Assembly: GCF_902833085.1 (NCBI RefSeq)
Contig: NZ_CADFEB010000003.1
Span: forward strand, 310,001 to 374,000
Reading direction: 5' to 3'
From: Burkholderia ubonensis
GTDB lineage: Bacteria > Pseudomonadota > Gammaproteobacteria > Burkholderiales > Burkholderiaceae
DNA: 64,000 nt
The first letter of the stretch is position 1, and each line of letters opens with the position of its first letter. The position numbers were made by a program, and so were the translations under genes. Shown one piece after another: positions 33,404 to 42,710 of the stretch. The notes beneath the pieces were generated by a model. That model was given only the letters and a program-made list of their open reading frames with translations. It had not been told where the DNA came from and ran no database searches.

Positions 33404-34591
33404 ATGCAATCGAATCTTTTCCGTGTGCGGCACGTCCGCTTGCTTGCCGGGCTCACGCTCGCGGCAGCGTCGCTCGCCACGCACGCCGCCGACTGGATCG
33501 TGTCGGCCAACGACGGCAAGTACCAGCGGGTCGAGGGCCGCGACACCTATCTGGCGGCGCCGCCGTCCGACACGCTGACGCTGCTCGACGCCGGCGTGTT
33601 CCCGCCGAAGGTGGCGCTGCAGGTCGACGTCGAGAATGGCATCCAGGGGCCGCCGCAGGCGGTAGCCGTCACGCCCGACGCGAGCGTCGCGCTCGTCGCT
33701 GCGCCGACCCGCTACGACCAGGCCGGGAAGCGGCTCGTCTTCGATACGTTCCTGCAGGTCGTGGATCTCAAGGCGTCGCCGCCCGCCGTCACGCGCGTCG
33801 AGCTCGGCGCGCATCCGCAGGGCATCGCGATCGACCGCTCAGGCCGGCTCGCGCTCGTCACGGACGTCGACGGCGGCGTGTCGGTGCTGCATATCGACGG
33901 TACGCGCGTGACGCTCGACGGCAACCTGAAGATCGGCAAGAAGCGGCTCGCCGGCGTCAGCTTCACGCACGACGGCGCGCACGCGCTCGTCGCGCTGCGC
34001 GACGAGCAGGGCGTCGCGGTGCTGAACGTCGACGACGGCAAGGTCACCGACAGCGGCACGCGCCTGAGCAGCGGCGTCGCGCCGTATACGATCGACGTGT
34101 CGAGCGACGGCCGCTGGGCCGTGGTCAGCAATGTCGGGCTCGCCGGCCTGCCGGGCTATGCGGGCAAGCTCGCGGGCGACGCCGATACGATCGCGCTGAT
34201 CGACGTGTCGCGCGCGCCGTTCCGCACGGTCCAGTACCTGAGCGTGCCGTCGCTGCCGGAGGGCGTCGCGATCTCGCCGGACGGCAAATGGATCGCAGTG
34301 CAGACGATGGACGGCTCGAACCTGACGCCCGACAACCCGGGCCGCCGCAAGCTCGGCAAGGTGCTGCTGTTCGCGATCCGCGACGGTCAGGCCGTCAAGG
34401 CCGGCGAAGCAGCCGGCGGCGAGGCCGCGCAAGGCGTCGTGTTCACGGCCGACAGCCGTCACGTGATCGTGCAGTTCAACGTCGAGCGGCAGCTGGCGCT
34501 GTACGCGGTCAACGGCGGCAAGCTGCGCGATACGGGCGAGCGGATCGCGCTGACGGGCGGCCCGTCGTCGCTGCGGACGATGCCGCGCTGA
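33404..34591 (+). CDS. secreted YVTN-type beta-propeller protein
   Basis: A 395-residue periplasmic or secreted protein: signal peptide LLAGLTLAAASLATHAA, then repeated propeller blades of the pattern xGxAxxPDGxxxxV (PQAVAVTPDASVALVAAP, PQGIAIDRSGRLALVTDVDG, YTIDVSSDGRWAVVSNVG, PEGVAISPDGKWIAVQTMD, AQGVVFTADSRHVIVQF). Seven blades are plausible. The ATG at 33404 follows GGAG. It stands alone between the isocyanide operon and the secretion locus; no binding partner is evident. Confidence 0.75.
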   Translation: MQSNLFRVRHVRLLAGLTLAAASLATHAADWIVSANDGKYQRVEGRDTYLAAPPSDTLTLLDAGVFPPKVALQVDVENGIQGPPQAVAVTPDASVALVAAPTRYDQAGKRLVFDTFLQVVDLKASPPAVTRVELGAHPQGIAIDRSGRLALVTDVDGGVSVLHIDGTRVTLDGNLKIGKKRLAGVSFTHDGAHALVALRDEQGVAVLNVDDGKVTDSGTRLSSGVAPYTIDVSSDGRWAVVSNVGLAGLPGYAGKLAGDADTIALIDVSRAPFRTVQYLSVPSLPEGVAISPDGKWIAVQTMDGSNLTPDNPGRRKLGKVLLFAIRDGQAVKAGEAAGGEAAQGVVFTADSRHVIVQFNVERQLALYAVNGGKLRDTGERIALTGGPSSLRTMPR

Positions 34592-34655
34592 GGGACGGTT
34601 TCAAAAAGGCCCGGCGGGGCTGCCGACTTTCGCGGCGAGCCGTGCGCGAACGCCG

Positions 34656-36251
34656 CTACTTCGGCAGCCAGCCGCTCAGGCCTTCTCTCAGCATATTCAC
34701 GCAATCGGCGCGGGTTTGGCCGGTCTCGATGAAACTGTAGTCGCTCAACGCGACCCAGATCACTCGCGCGTCCATGCCTTCGCGGTCGAACGCCAACAGT
34801 TGATTGTTCTTCACGATCGGCGTCCAGATCCACGGCTTCATGTCGAATTCCAGCGCCGCCAGCAGGACGCCGTCGGGCGAGTAGAAGTGGGGCCGCCCGT
34901 CCACTGTAATGGCCAGCAACTGGCGTCCGTGCAGGAGCTTCGGCGGCTGCTTGTAAGCGTGGTGGATGTGCGCGTATTCGCAGGGGATGACCAGCCGGCC
35001 GCTTTCGTGCACGACGCCCTGGAGGATGCCCGGATTGTCCGGCGACGGCTCGCCGGGCCGGCACCACTCGACCACGGCGAGGCGGAGCTTCTTGTGGAAC
35101 GCGAACACGTTCTTGTAACGCGTGTCGAACAGTGGCTCGCCGGTCGCCGCATCGAGAACGGACTGCGTATCGTCGGCATGGAAGATACGCACCCGGCCAT
35201 CGTCGTGGAGCATCCCGCCGGTCAGGTTGTCGAACAGCGGCTCGCCACGGGGCCAACGCAGCAGCTCGACCATCGCGCTCATGCCTTCGGGCGGCGGCAT
35301 ACGTCGCCCCAGCGCCAGCGTTCCGGTGAGGGGAGACAAATTGACGTAGCCGGCGGAAACCGGCACGACCCACCGGCCGTTCAAATCCTTGAAGCCGCCC
35401 GGGATTCCGTCATTCCATTCGCCGCGTTGCGTGACGACGATATAGCCCGCGTCGACATTGATCCAGTCCGCGCCTTCGTCGGGATGCACGAGCCAGCGTC
35501 CATATGGCGTGACGAGTCCGGCCGGGCCGCGCACCGGATCGGCGTCGGCCGGGGATGATGCGTTGGCGGCGCGCTCGATCCGTCTCACGTAGTACGCCTG
35601 CACCTCGTCGATCCATGGCTGCCAGTCCCTCGCCGGCTCGTAGGACTCCCGAAGATCGGCCGGCCATTCTTCATGCGGCTGCGCTTCTATCGCGTAGATG
35701 CGCTCGATCACGTTCGGATTCCACCATCCCCATTGCCCCGTCGCCTCGCTGAGCAACGGCAGCAGGACGGGCGGCAGGTCGCCGGCGTTCGGCTCCGCCA
35801 CCGCGCCCCATTCGGCGCAGCGTTGCCGCACCTGCAGCAGGAACGCTTCCATTTCCGGCGTGCCGATGGCCGCTTCGCAAAATTGGCTGCAATCGAGGAT
35901 CAGCCATTCGCGCGTCGTCGCGGCGATGGTGGTGTGCATGTGCGCCCATTGCGCGTGGACATCGGCCGGCAGCTGCGGCAGCAGCGGCTGCATGTGCCGA
36001 GCCAGCGCGTGCCAGCGCGCTCGCACCTCGGCCATCGGCGCCACCAGGCAGGAGGGCGACTCGGCGTCGCCATACATCGCGCACGATGCGACTTGCGGCA
36101 GGCGTTCGGCGTCGCCGATCAGATAGAGGAACAGTTGCGGAATCTGCTCGAACCATTCGGCCCAGCCGTCGACGTGGCCAGTGTCGATATCCCAGATGCT
36201 CTCGGGCGTGGAAGGGTGATCGTGTGCGAACAGGCAAGCGTAACGAAGCAT
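34656..36251 (-). CDS. WG-repeat-like protein at the end of the T6SS left arm
   Basis: A 531-residue cytoplasmic protein. The N-terminal ~230 residues are Trp-rich and helical with no family I recognise. The C-terminal ~300 residues carry WG-type beta repeats (PYGRWLVHPDEGADWINVDA, KDLNGRWVVPVSAGYVNLS, DDGRVRIFHADDTQSV, ESGRLVIPCEYAHIHH). It follows the next gene on the same strand by 36 bp, and both follow tssM. That suggests a T6SS-linked accessory role, but nothing in the sequence proves it. Confidence 0.55.
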   Translation of the reverse strand: MLRYACLFAHDHPSTPESIWDIDTGHVDGWAEWFEQIPQLFLYLIGDAERLPQVASCAMYGDAESPSCLVAPMAEVRARWHALARHMQPLLPQLPADVHAQWAHMHTTIAATTREWLILDCSQFCEAAIGTPEMEAFLLQVRQRCAEWGAVAEPNAGDLPPVLLPLLSEATGQWGWWNPNVIERIYAIEAQPHEEWPADLRESYEPARDWQPWIDEVQAYYVRRIERAANASSPADADPVRGPAGLVTPYGRWLVHPDEGADWINVDAGYIVVTQRGEWNDGIPGGFKDLNGRWVVPVSAGYVNLSPLTGTLALGRRMPPPEGMSAMVELLRWPRGEPLFDNLTGGMLHDDGRVRIFHADDTQSVLDAATGEPLFDTRYKNVFAFHKKLRLAVVEWCRPGEPSPDNPGILQGVVHESGRLVIPCEYAHIHHAYKQPPKLLHGRQLLAITVDGRPHFYSPDGVLLAALEFDMKPWIWTPIVKNNQLLAFDREGMDARVIWVALSDYSFIETGQTRADCVNMLREGLSGWLPK

Positions 36252-36287
36252 TTCCTCGGAATCTCTCTTGTTGATATGCAGGTATGG

Positions 36288-37046
36288 TCAGACCCGGTCG
36301 AAGTTGAACGGCGTCACGTCCGGCAAGCCGTCGACCCGCTGTACGTCGATGCCGCACCAGATGCCGATCATGTCGGCCATATGGCGCGCTTCGTCACCGT
36401 CATTGATCCGGCCCATCAGATCGATCGGCCGGCGGTTGCGAAGCACGAGCACGAGTTGCACCAGATCGCGCCGGGTCGTCACCAGCGAGCCGCCCACGAC
36501 TGCGCCGTCGAGGCTTCGTCGGCCGCCGACCAGCAGGCGCTCCAGATCGCGGCACGCGTACGTATTCAGCACCGGCTTGCGCAGCAGGCGTGTGGTGCTG
36601 ATGTCGATCCAGCGTTCGTCGTCGCGCCAGCAGAAGCGGGTTTCACGCAGCGGGCCGGCGAACCAGCGCGCGCGCATCAGCTTGCGGCCGATCCAGATCA
36701 TCAGGACGCCCGCACCGATGACGAACATGCCGGTGACGCCGAAGCCGAGCCACTCGTACCATGCATGCGACGCGTTTCCGGTCAGGCTCGCGGCGAACGC
36801 GGATACGCCGATCACGCAGGCCAGTCCCATCGCGCCCATACCGAAGCCGAACGACCACCAGACGAAGTGGCCGAAGCGCATGCGCCGCGGAGACAGGATC
36901 AGGTTCCGACCGTCGGGAATGCATGCATAGCCGGCCTCGAACACCCACCGGTCCGGCGTCATCGGCCAGATCATCATGCAGAGCAGGCCGAGTGCGGCAA
37001 GCGATGCGGTGACCCAGTCAAGGATGGCTTCGACGAGAGGAGGCAT
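36288..37046 (-). CDS. membrane protein of unknown function downstream of tssM
   Basis: A 252-residue protein with four hydrophobic segments in two pairs (LDWVTASLAALGLLCMMIW; FGFGMGAMGLACVIGVSAFA; FGVTGMFVIGAGVLMIWIG) and a soluble C-terminal half that looks like a small PH- or beta-type domain (DLVQLVLVLRNRRPIDLMG). I do not recognise the family. The start at 37046 is uncertain: no good ribosome-binding site precedes it, and an in-frame ATG lies at 37130. It is co-oriented with tssM 148 bp upstream. Confidence 0.55.
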   Translation of the reverse strand: MPPLVEAILDWVTASLAALGLLCMMIWPMTPDRWVFEAGYACIPDGRNLILSPRRMRFGHFVWWSFGFGMGAMGLACVIGVSAFAASLTGNASHAWYEWLGFGVTGMFVIGAGVLMIWIGRKLMRARWFAGPLRETRFCWRDDERWIDISTTRLLRKPVLNTYACRDLERLLVGGRRSLDGAVVGGSLVTTRRDLVQLVLVLRNRRPIDLMGRINDGDEARHMADMIGIWCGIDVQRVDGLPDVTPFNFDRV

Positions 37047-37194
37047 ATGAGCGCGAAATTGCGAATCCGCTGCGCTGTGCGCAACGGACGTCCGATCCGG
37101 GGCGATCGTCGCGATTCTGTCCGATCTCATGCCGGGCGGCAAGCGGACCGCCTTTCGAAACCGCCTCCCGGTTCCGCCGGCAACCCCGGCCGAT

Positions 37195-40100
37195 TCACGC
37201 ACCCCCCGCCCGATATCGCCGCTGCCCGCCGTCCTGACCGGGGTTGCCGCCCGGGTTCCCCGGCGGCAACCCCGGCGGCGGCCCCGTGTCCGTGAGGCTG
37301 AACGTCGGCATCGACCCCGGACAATGAAACGTCTGCAGCACGTTGCTGGTCAGCGGATTCGCGACGCTGCCCGCGTTCGCGATGTCGAGCACGGCCTTGC
37401 GGCCGTCGAAGTCGAGCGCGACGCGCGTGCGCCCGGGCGTCGCCGTCTCGATCACCTGCCCCTTCTGCAGCAGGCGCAGCAGCGCCCACGGGCCGTCGGT
37501 CGACACCGTCGACGTGTCGGGCCGGATGCGCGGCTGCGCGGTGATCTCCGCATGGACGCCGCCGCGCGGCCCCGGCCACGTGACCGTGAACGGCGCGACG
37601 GGGCCGTGCTGGTAGAGCGTCGTCTGCCCGTCGACGTCGATCATCAGGCCCGTGATCGACGGGTCCAGCTCGGGCACCCGGAGGTCGGCCTTCCACGCGA
37701 GCTGCTTGCGGCCCGGATCGCCGAAGAAGATCTCGCGGATCGCCTTCGCATGCTGGAACGGCTCGAGGTCCGGGCCCTGCACGGGCTCGGTCGCGCCGGG
37801 CAGCGTCTTGTAGCGCCACGGCTTCGCGGACGTGTCGACGAACGGCGCGAGCGTCTTCGTGAAGAAATCGTCGATGATGCCGCCGTGCGCGAACACCCGC
37901 GTGAAGTCGTCGATGCCGACGTCGCGCCTGCTCGCGGCGACGAACGGGTAATTGCCTTCGATCGTGAGCCGGCACGCGTCGCCGACGGTCGCCGCGAGCT
38001 GTCGCGACAGCAGCTGGCCGATGCCGCGGTTCACCTCGCGCGAGCCCTGCGCGGACAGTTCGAGCAGCACCGCGCGAACCGGCGCGGGCATCGTGTTCGC
38101 GGCCATCTTCAACTTCGCCGCGGCGTCGTTGGCGGGCGGCATGCTGTTGTTGGACAGCGCGTCGTCGGCCACGGTCAGCGCGGTGTAGTAGTCGTTCAGC
38201 AGGTTCGTCACGCCGTCGAGGCCGGTCCTGGCCGCAGGCGCGGCGGCGCTCGGCGCGCCCGCCTGGGTGTCCGCGCTGCCCGTCACGATTTCGCGCAGCG
38301 CCGCGAAATGACTGTCGACGAGCTCGCGCTCGACGCGCTCCTCGGCGCGGATGCCGAGCGCCTTGTCGACCCTGTCCACCTTGTCCGCTTTCTGGCCGAG
38401 CGAGTCGGTGGCCCGCTGCAGGAACGACGGGTCCGCCGCCGCGATCGGCTGGGCGAGGGTGGTTTCGCGGACCGCCGCGCGCGCGAGGCGCGCGAGCGGC
38501 GAATCCGGCGCCGCGAAGCTGCGCAGCACCAGCAGGTTGAACCCGAGGCTGGTGCCGGTCACGGTGCGGATGTCGCCGAGAAAATCGTCCCACTGCCGCG
38601 CGTATTCCATCAGGTACTGGCGGCGGATCGCTTCGGTGAGCGGATCGTCCGCGCCGATCACGTCACGCGCGAGCGACGCCGTTTTTTTTTGAGCCTCGCC
38701 GAGATAAGTGCGGCCCATCACCCACGCGTCGTCGTCGCGCGCGACCTGCACGAACTCGGGCAGCCGCTTGTCGAACAGGCGCCGGTAGCCGTCGAACGTG
38801 AAGAGGCCCGGCACGCCGCGCGACAGCGGCGCGTCGCTCGCGCGCGAGAACACCAGCCCGGCCTGCGGGCCGACGGCGCGCAGCAGCGTGAACTCGTCCG
38901 GCGCTTCCTTCTGCATCGCCGCCTTCGCGCGCTCGTAGAGCCGCTCGGTGGCGTTGCTGCCGTCGAGGAACGCGCGCGCCTGCTGGATGAGCGCATCGTT
39001 GCGGATCAGCGGGGACTGCACGACGCGCTCGCCGGAGAACAGCTGCCCGACGTGGGAAACCATCGACGCGCGGCCGCCGAACACCGCCGCGCTGTCGGTG
39101 CGGGCCCAGTCGTCGAGCACCCACGCCTCGACCTGCGCGGCGTTGAAGCGCGCCTTGTCGTACAGCATCAGGTAGACGCGCAGCGCGTCGTACGCGGCCT
39201 TCGGGTCGCGGTTCGCGATCGCCTGCGCGAGCACGGCCTCGATGCGCTTGACGATCTGCGGCAGCAGCAGGTTGTCTTCCAGCGCATCGTAGGTGCGGCG
39301 GCTTTCCGCGACGACGCCGGGCGGCGTGTACAGCCCGAAGCGCCAGCCGCCCGACGGGTCCGACAGGTCGAGGCCGGGGAAGGTCGGCAGGTAGCGCGCG
39401 TCGGTCAGCACGTCGGGCACGGCCTCGGGCTTCGGCGCCTTGTACAGCTGGCCGACCCGCGCGCCGAGCGCGACGGTCTTGCGCGCGATCGCGTCGAGAT
39501 AGTCGCTGTTGTTGCCCATGCTGACGCGCAGGCCGATCGCCAGCCACGCGAACAGCAGCAGCGCGAGCGCGTGGCCGGTCAGGCGCAGCGTGCGGAAGCG
39601 GTACTCCCAGCGCAGGTTGGGGGACACGAGGTGCATGTCCGGGAACACGATCTTCGTGAGCAGGTCGTGGAGGAAGAAGCCCTGGCCGCTTTCGTGCGCG
39701 GGCGCGGCGTTGGCCGGGATGCGTCCGATCACGGCCGCGAGACGCTGTACCACGGTGCGCCGCTCCACCACGATCTCGTCGCCGGTCTGCGCGGCGCTCG
39801 TGAAATACACGCCGCGCAGCGTCGCGTGGCGCTGCGTGTCGTCGTAGCGGGAATCGACGAACACGTGGTCGATCAACGCGTCGAGCGAGCGCATCAGCAC
39901 GAGGAATTCCTCGGCGAACGCGGCGAGCCGGCGGCGCCTGAGCGTATCGTGCTCCTCCAGCAGACGCGCATTGACGCCGGCGGCGAGCCGCGCGGCCAGC
40001 GCGTCCAGCTCGGCCGCGCAGCGTGCGCGGAACCCGTCGGTCGCCAGGGTCTCCGTGCCGTACGGCAGCGTGAAGCCCCAGGTCTGCGCGCGGCCTTCCG

Positions 40101-41313
40101 TGGTCAGCGAGCTGAAGTACTCGCTGAAGCCGGGCAGTTGGTCCATCTTCGTGATCACGAGATAGACGGGGAAGCGAATGCCGAGCTCCGTGCGCAGATC
40201 GGCGAGCCGCGCGCGCAACGCGGCGGCTTCGGCGTCGCGCGCATGCTCGTCGGCGCCGGCCAGCTCGGCGACGTCGACGGCGAGCAGCGCGCCGTTGATC
40301 GGCGCGCGCGGGCGATGCTTGCGCAGCACGCGCAGGAAGCCGAGCCATTCGGCCTCGTCGACGGTCTGCCGCCATGCGTGGTCGTCTTCCTGCGGGATGC
40401 CGGCGCCGGCCGACGCGGTGGCGCGATCCCTGGCGGCAGCAGCCTGCGCATCGTGACGGGCGGCGTCGGCGTTGCCGGCGGCCCCGGCTGCGTCCCGCTG
40501 CGCGGCCGATGGATCGGTCGACGGCGCGGTCGGGCGCGGCGGCAGCGCGTGCCGCGACGTGCCGTGCCGCGTGTAATGGCCGGCCGTATCGATCAGCACC
40601 GCGTCGTTGGTCAGCCACCAGTCGACGACGCCGTCATGGTGCGCGGGCATGCCCGCCGCGCGCTGCATCTGCGACGCCACCGGAAACGACAGGCCGGCGT
40701 TGAGCAGCGCGCTGGTCTTGCCGGACGCTGCCGAGCCGAGCGTGATGTACCACGGCAGCTCGTACAGGTAGCGCTTGCCCTGGAACAGGCGGCCGAGCCC
40801 GCGCGCGCCGGTGCGCATCGCCTTCAGCCGTGCCAGCGCGCCGGCGACCGCCGCGTTCACGCGGACCAGCCGGCCGGCGGCGGGCGACGCCTCGTTGCGG
40901 CCGCCGAACTCGACGAGGTGCTTGAGGAAGTCCGGGTCGCTGCGCATCTTGCGCAGCAGCAGGAACGCGAGGTAGACCACGAACAGCGCGAGCACGGCCG
41001 CGATCGCGATCACCCGCGCGGATTCCGGCGCGAACGGCGTGGCGGGCCCGAACGCGAGCAGCGGCGACGCGTACCAGATCAGCAGGCACAGCAGCGCGAC
41101 GAACACGACGCTGGTCGACCAGCCCGCGAGCCAGAGCAGCACGCCGGCCAGCAGCAGCGCGATCACGGCGACGCGCATGCCGGCGCCCGCGAGCGGCTTG
41201 AGGCCGCCGAACGCGACGAACGGGCCGATGAACCAGATCAGCAGCGCGACGACGGCGAGCGCGGCGAACGAGAGGAACTGGCGCGACGCCAGAAAGGACA
41301 GGACCTTGTTCAT
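37195..41313 (-). CDS. tssM: T6SS membrane complex protein TssM (IcmF)
   Basis: A 1372-residue inner-membrane protein of normal TssM size. Membrane helices lie at residues ~10-35, ~45-90 and after ~560 (LALLLFAWLAIGL). The cytoplasmic NTPase has Walker A GSAASGKT (residues ~193-200), a DTAGHY switch, and VITKMDQLPGF. The long periplasmic part ends in a beta domain (VPELDPSITGLMIDVDGQTT, ALLRLLQKGQV). The extreme C-terminus is a Gly/Pro repeat (PPGLPPGNPGGNPGQ). The gene contains a run of nine A on the coding strand (38690-38682). TssM spans the periplasm and joins TssJ and TssL. Confidence 0.95.
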   Translation of the reverse strand: MNKVLSFLASRQFLSFAALAVVALLIWFIGPFVAFGGLKPLAGAGMRVAVIALLLAGVLLWLAGWSTSVVFVALLCLLIWYASPLLAFGPATPFAPESARVIAIAAVLALFVVYLAFLLLRKMRSDPDFLKHLVEFGGRNEASPAAGRLVRVNAAVAGALARLKAMRTGARGLGRLFQGKRYLYELPWYITLGSAASGKTSALLNAGLSFPVASQMQRAAGMPAHHDGVVDWWLTNDAVLIDTAGHYTRHGTSRHALPPRPTAPSTDPSAAQRDAAGAAGNADAARHDAQAAAARDRATASAGAGIPQEDDHAWRQTVDEAEWLGFLRVLRKHRPRAPINGALLAVDVAELAGADEHARDAEAAALRARLADLRTELGIRFPVYLVITKMDQLPGFSEYFSSLTTEGRAQTWGFTLPYGTETLATDGFRARCAAELDALAARLAAGVNARLLEEHDTLRRRRLAAFAEEFLVLMRSLDALIDHVFVDSRYDDTQRHATLRGVYFTSAAQTGDEIVVERRTVVQRLAAVIGRIPANAAPAHESGQGFFLHDLLTKIVFPDMHLVSPNLRWEYRFRTLRLTGHALALLLFAWLAIGLRVSMGNNSDYLDAIARKTVALGARVGQLYKAPKPEAVPDVLTDARYLPTFPGLDLSDPSGGWRFGLYTPPGVVAESRRTYDALEDNLLLPQIVKRIEAVLAQAIANRDPKAAYDALRVYLMLYDKARFNAAQVEAWVLDDWARTDSAAVFGGRASMVSHVGQLFSGERVVQSPLIRNDALIQQARAFLDGSNATERLYERAKAAMQKEAPDEFTLLRAVGPQAGLVFSRASDAPLSRGVPGLFTFDGYRRLFDKRLPEFVQVARDDDAWVMGRTYLGEAQKKTASLARDVIGADDPLTEAIRRQYLMEYARQWDDFLGDIRTVTGTSLGFNLLVLRSFAAPDSPLARLARAAVRETTLAQPIAAADPSFLQRATDSLGQKADKVDRVDKALGIRAEERVERELVDSHFAALREIVTGSADTQAGAPSAAAPAARTGLDGVTNLLNDYYTALTVADDALSNNSMPPANDAAAKLKMAANTMPAPVRAVLLELSAQGSREVNRGIGQLLSRQLAATVGDACRLTIEGNYPFVAASRRDVGIDDFTRVFAHGGIIDDFFTKTLAPFVDTSAKPWRYKTLPGATEPVQGPDLEPFQHAKAIREIFFGDPGRKQLAWKADLRVPELDPSITGLMIDVDGQTTLYQHGPVAPFTVTWPGPRGGVHAEITAQPRIRPDTSTVSTDGPWALLRLLQKGQVIETATPGRTRVALDFDGRKAVLDIANAGSVANPLTSNVLQTFHCPGSMPTFSLTDTGPPPGLPPGNPGGNPGQDGGQRRYRAGGA

Positions 41314-41340
41314 GTCGGTATTCGAGTGGCCGGAAGGGGG

Positions 41341-42678
41341 TTAGGGCGCGACGGTGATTTCGACGCGGCGGTTGAGCGCGCGGCCCGGCACGGTCCGGTT
41401 GTCGCCGATCGGGTTCGCCGCGCCCTTGCCGAGCGCCGCGAGGCGGTTCGCCGGCACGCCGGCGGCCTGCAGCAGCTGCATCACCTGCGTCGCGCGCGCC
41501 TCGGACAGCGCTTCGTTCGACGGGAACGCACTGCCCCTGACCGGGGCGTTGTCGGTGTAGCCGAGCACCGTCACCTTGCCCGGCACCCTGGCGATCTCGG
41601 CGGCGATCTTCGCGATCAGCGGCCCGCTCGATGCGTTCACCGCCGCCTTGCCGGGCGGGAACATCGCGTCGCCGCGAAACGTCACCGCGCTATGGCGGGC
41701 GTCCTCGTCGACGCTGACCGTGCCGGCGGCGATCTCGTTCCTGAGCAGCGCGGCCAGACGCAGCGCGGGCGCGGCCGGGGGCGGCGGCGGCGTCATGCGG
41801 CCGATCGCGGCGATCTGCTTTTCGACGTCCGCGCCGCGCGTCAGCAGCGCGTACTTGAAGTAGCCGAATGCGCCGAGCAGCAGCACCGACAGCGCGGTGG
41901 CCGTGATCCACACGGGGAAATCGTGGATCGACAGGCGCTTGCCGCGCGCGCCGGATTGCCAGTGCGGCGACAGCGCGACGGACACCGGCCCGTGCTGCGC
42001 CGCGATCTCGTTGTGGAGCCGCTGGCGCACGGCCTCGTGCTTGCGCTGGCCGTCGGCTTCGTAGCGGTAGCGGCCCTCGAAGCCGAGGCTCAGCACCCGG
42101 TAGACGACTTCGAGCAGGTCGAGGTGCTCCTGCGGCGCGTTCATCAGCCGCCCGATCAGCAGGTACACCTTGTCGCCGCCCTGGCGGTCCTCGTGGAAGG
42201 TGGTCGCGAGCCCTTCGCTGATCCATGCGCCGAGGCTGCCGTCGCCGGCGCGCGCCCAGGCGGTCTGCATCGCGGCCTCGTCGAGCGCGGTGCACAGGCA
42301 GTAGCGCGCGCCGAGCACGTGATCGCGGCGCAGGTTCGCCTGCTCGCAGAAGCGCTGGAACAGGCGCACTTCCTGTTCGAGCAGCAGCCGCAACTGGCGG
42401 ATGCCTTCGCGGTCGAGCTGGTCGGGCATGTCGGCCAGCGCCCGCAGCAGCGGCCGGCTCGCTTCCAGCAGCGGGTTGCGGGCGGCCTGGATCGCGGCGA
42501 GGCGGGCCGCGGGCGGCTCCGCCGGCGGCACGGGCGCGGCGCCGCGCGGCGCGAGCGGCGTGGGCGGCACGGCGGCGGCGCCACGCGTTTCCGGGCCGGA
42601 CGGCTCCGGACGGTACACGGCTTCTGAGGTCACTGGCTTTCCCCCGGGTTGGTTCGATTCGTCAGGACGACGGACCAT
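41341..42678 (-). CDS. tssL: T6SS membrane complex protein TssL with OmpA-type C-terminal domain
   Basis: A 445-residue protein. Residues ~60-260 are the cytoplasmic DotU domain (NPLLEASRPLLRALADMP, YCLCTALDEAAMQTAW, VYLLIGRLMNAPQEHLDLLE). One membrane helix follows (AVWITATALSVLLLGAFGY), then a periplasmic OmpA-like peptidoglycan-binding domain (VTFRGDAMFPPGKAAVN, VTVLGYTDNAPVRG, LSEARATQVMQLL, NRRVEITV). This is the 'extended' TssL that anchors to the wall itself. A GTG at 42633 with a good ribosome-binding site is an alternative start. It lies 27 bp upstream of tssM. Confidence 0.93.
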   Translation of the reverse strand: MVRRPDESNQPGGKPVTSEAVYRPEPSGPETRGAAAVPPTPLAPRGAAPVPPAEPPAARLAAIQAARNPLLEASRPLLRALADMPDQLDREGIRQLRLLLEQEVRLFQRFCEQANLRRDHVLGARYCLCTALDEAAMQTAWARAGDGSLGAWISEGLATTFHEDRQGGDKVYLLIGRLMNAPQEHLDLLEVVYRVLSLGFEGRYRYEADGQRKHEAVRQRLHNEIAAQHGPVSVALSPHWQSGARGKRLSIHDFPVWITATALSVLLLGAFGYFKYALLTRGADVEKQIAAIGRMTPPPPPAAPALRLAALLRNEIAAGTVSVDEDARHSAVTFRGDAMFPPGKAAVNASSGPLIAKIAAEIARVPGKVTVLGYTDNAPVRGSAFPSNEALSEARATQVMQLLQAAGVPANRLAALGKGAANPIGDNRTVPGRALNRRVEITVAP

Positions 42679-42710
42679 GCGGCACGGCCGTCCGCTCGCG
42701 CGCTACGCGG

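Noticed and set aside
37129..42627. A 1,832-codon open frame on the + strand opposite tssM and tssL
   Set aside because: It is antisense to two well-recognised genes, is made of Arg/Ala/His/Glu-rich low-complexity sequence and matches no family. Such frames are a by-product of strong GC bias at third codon positions.
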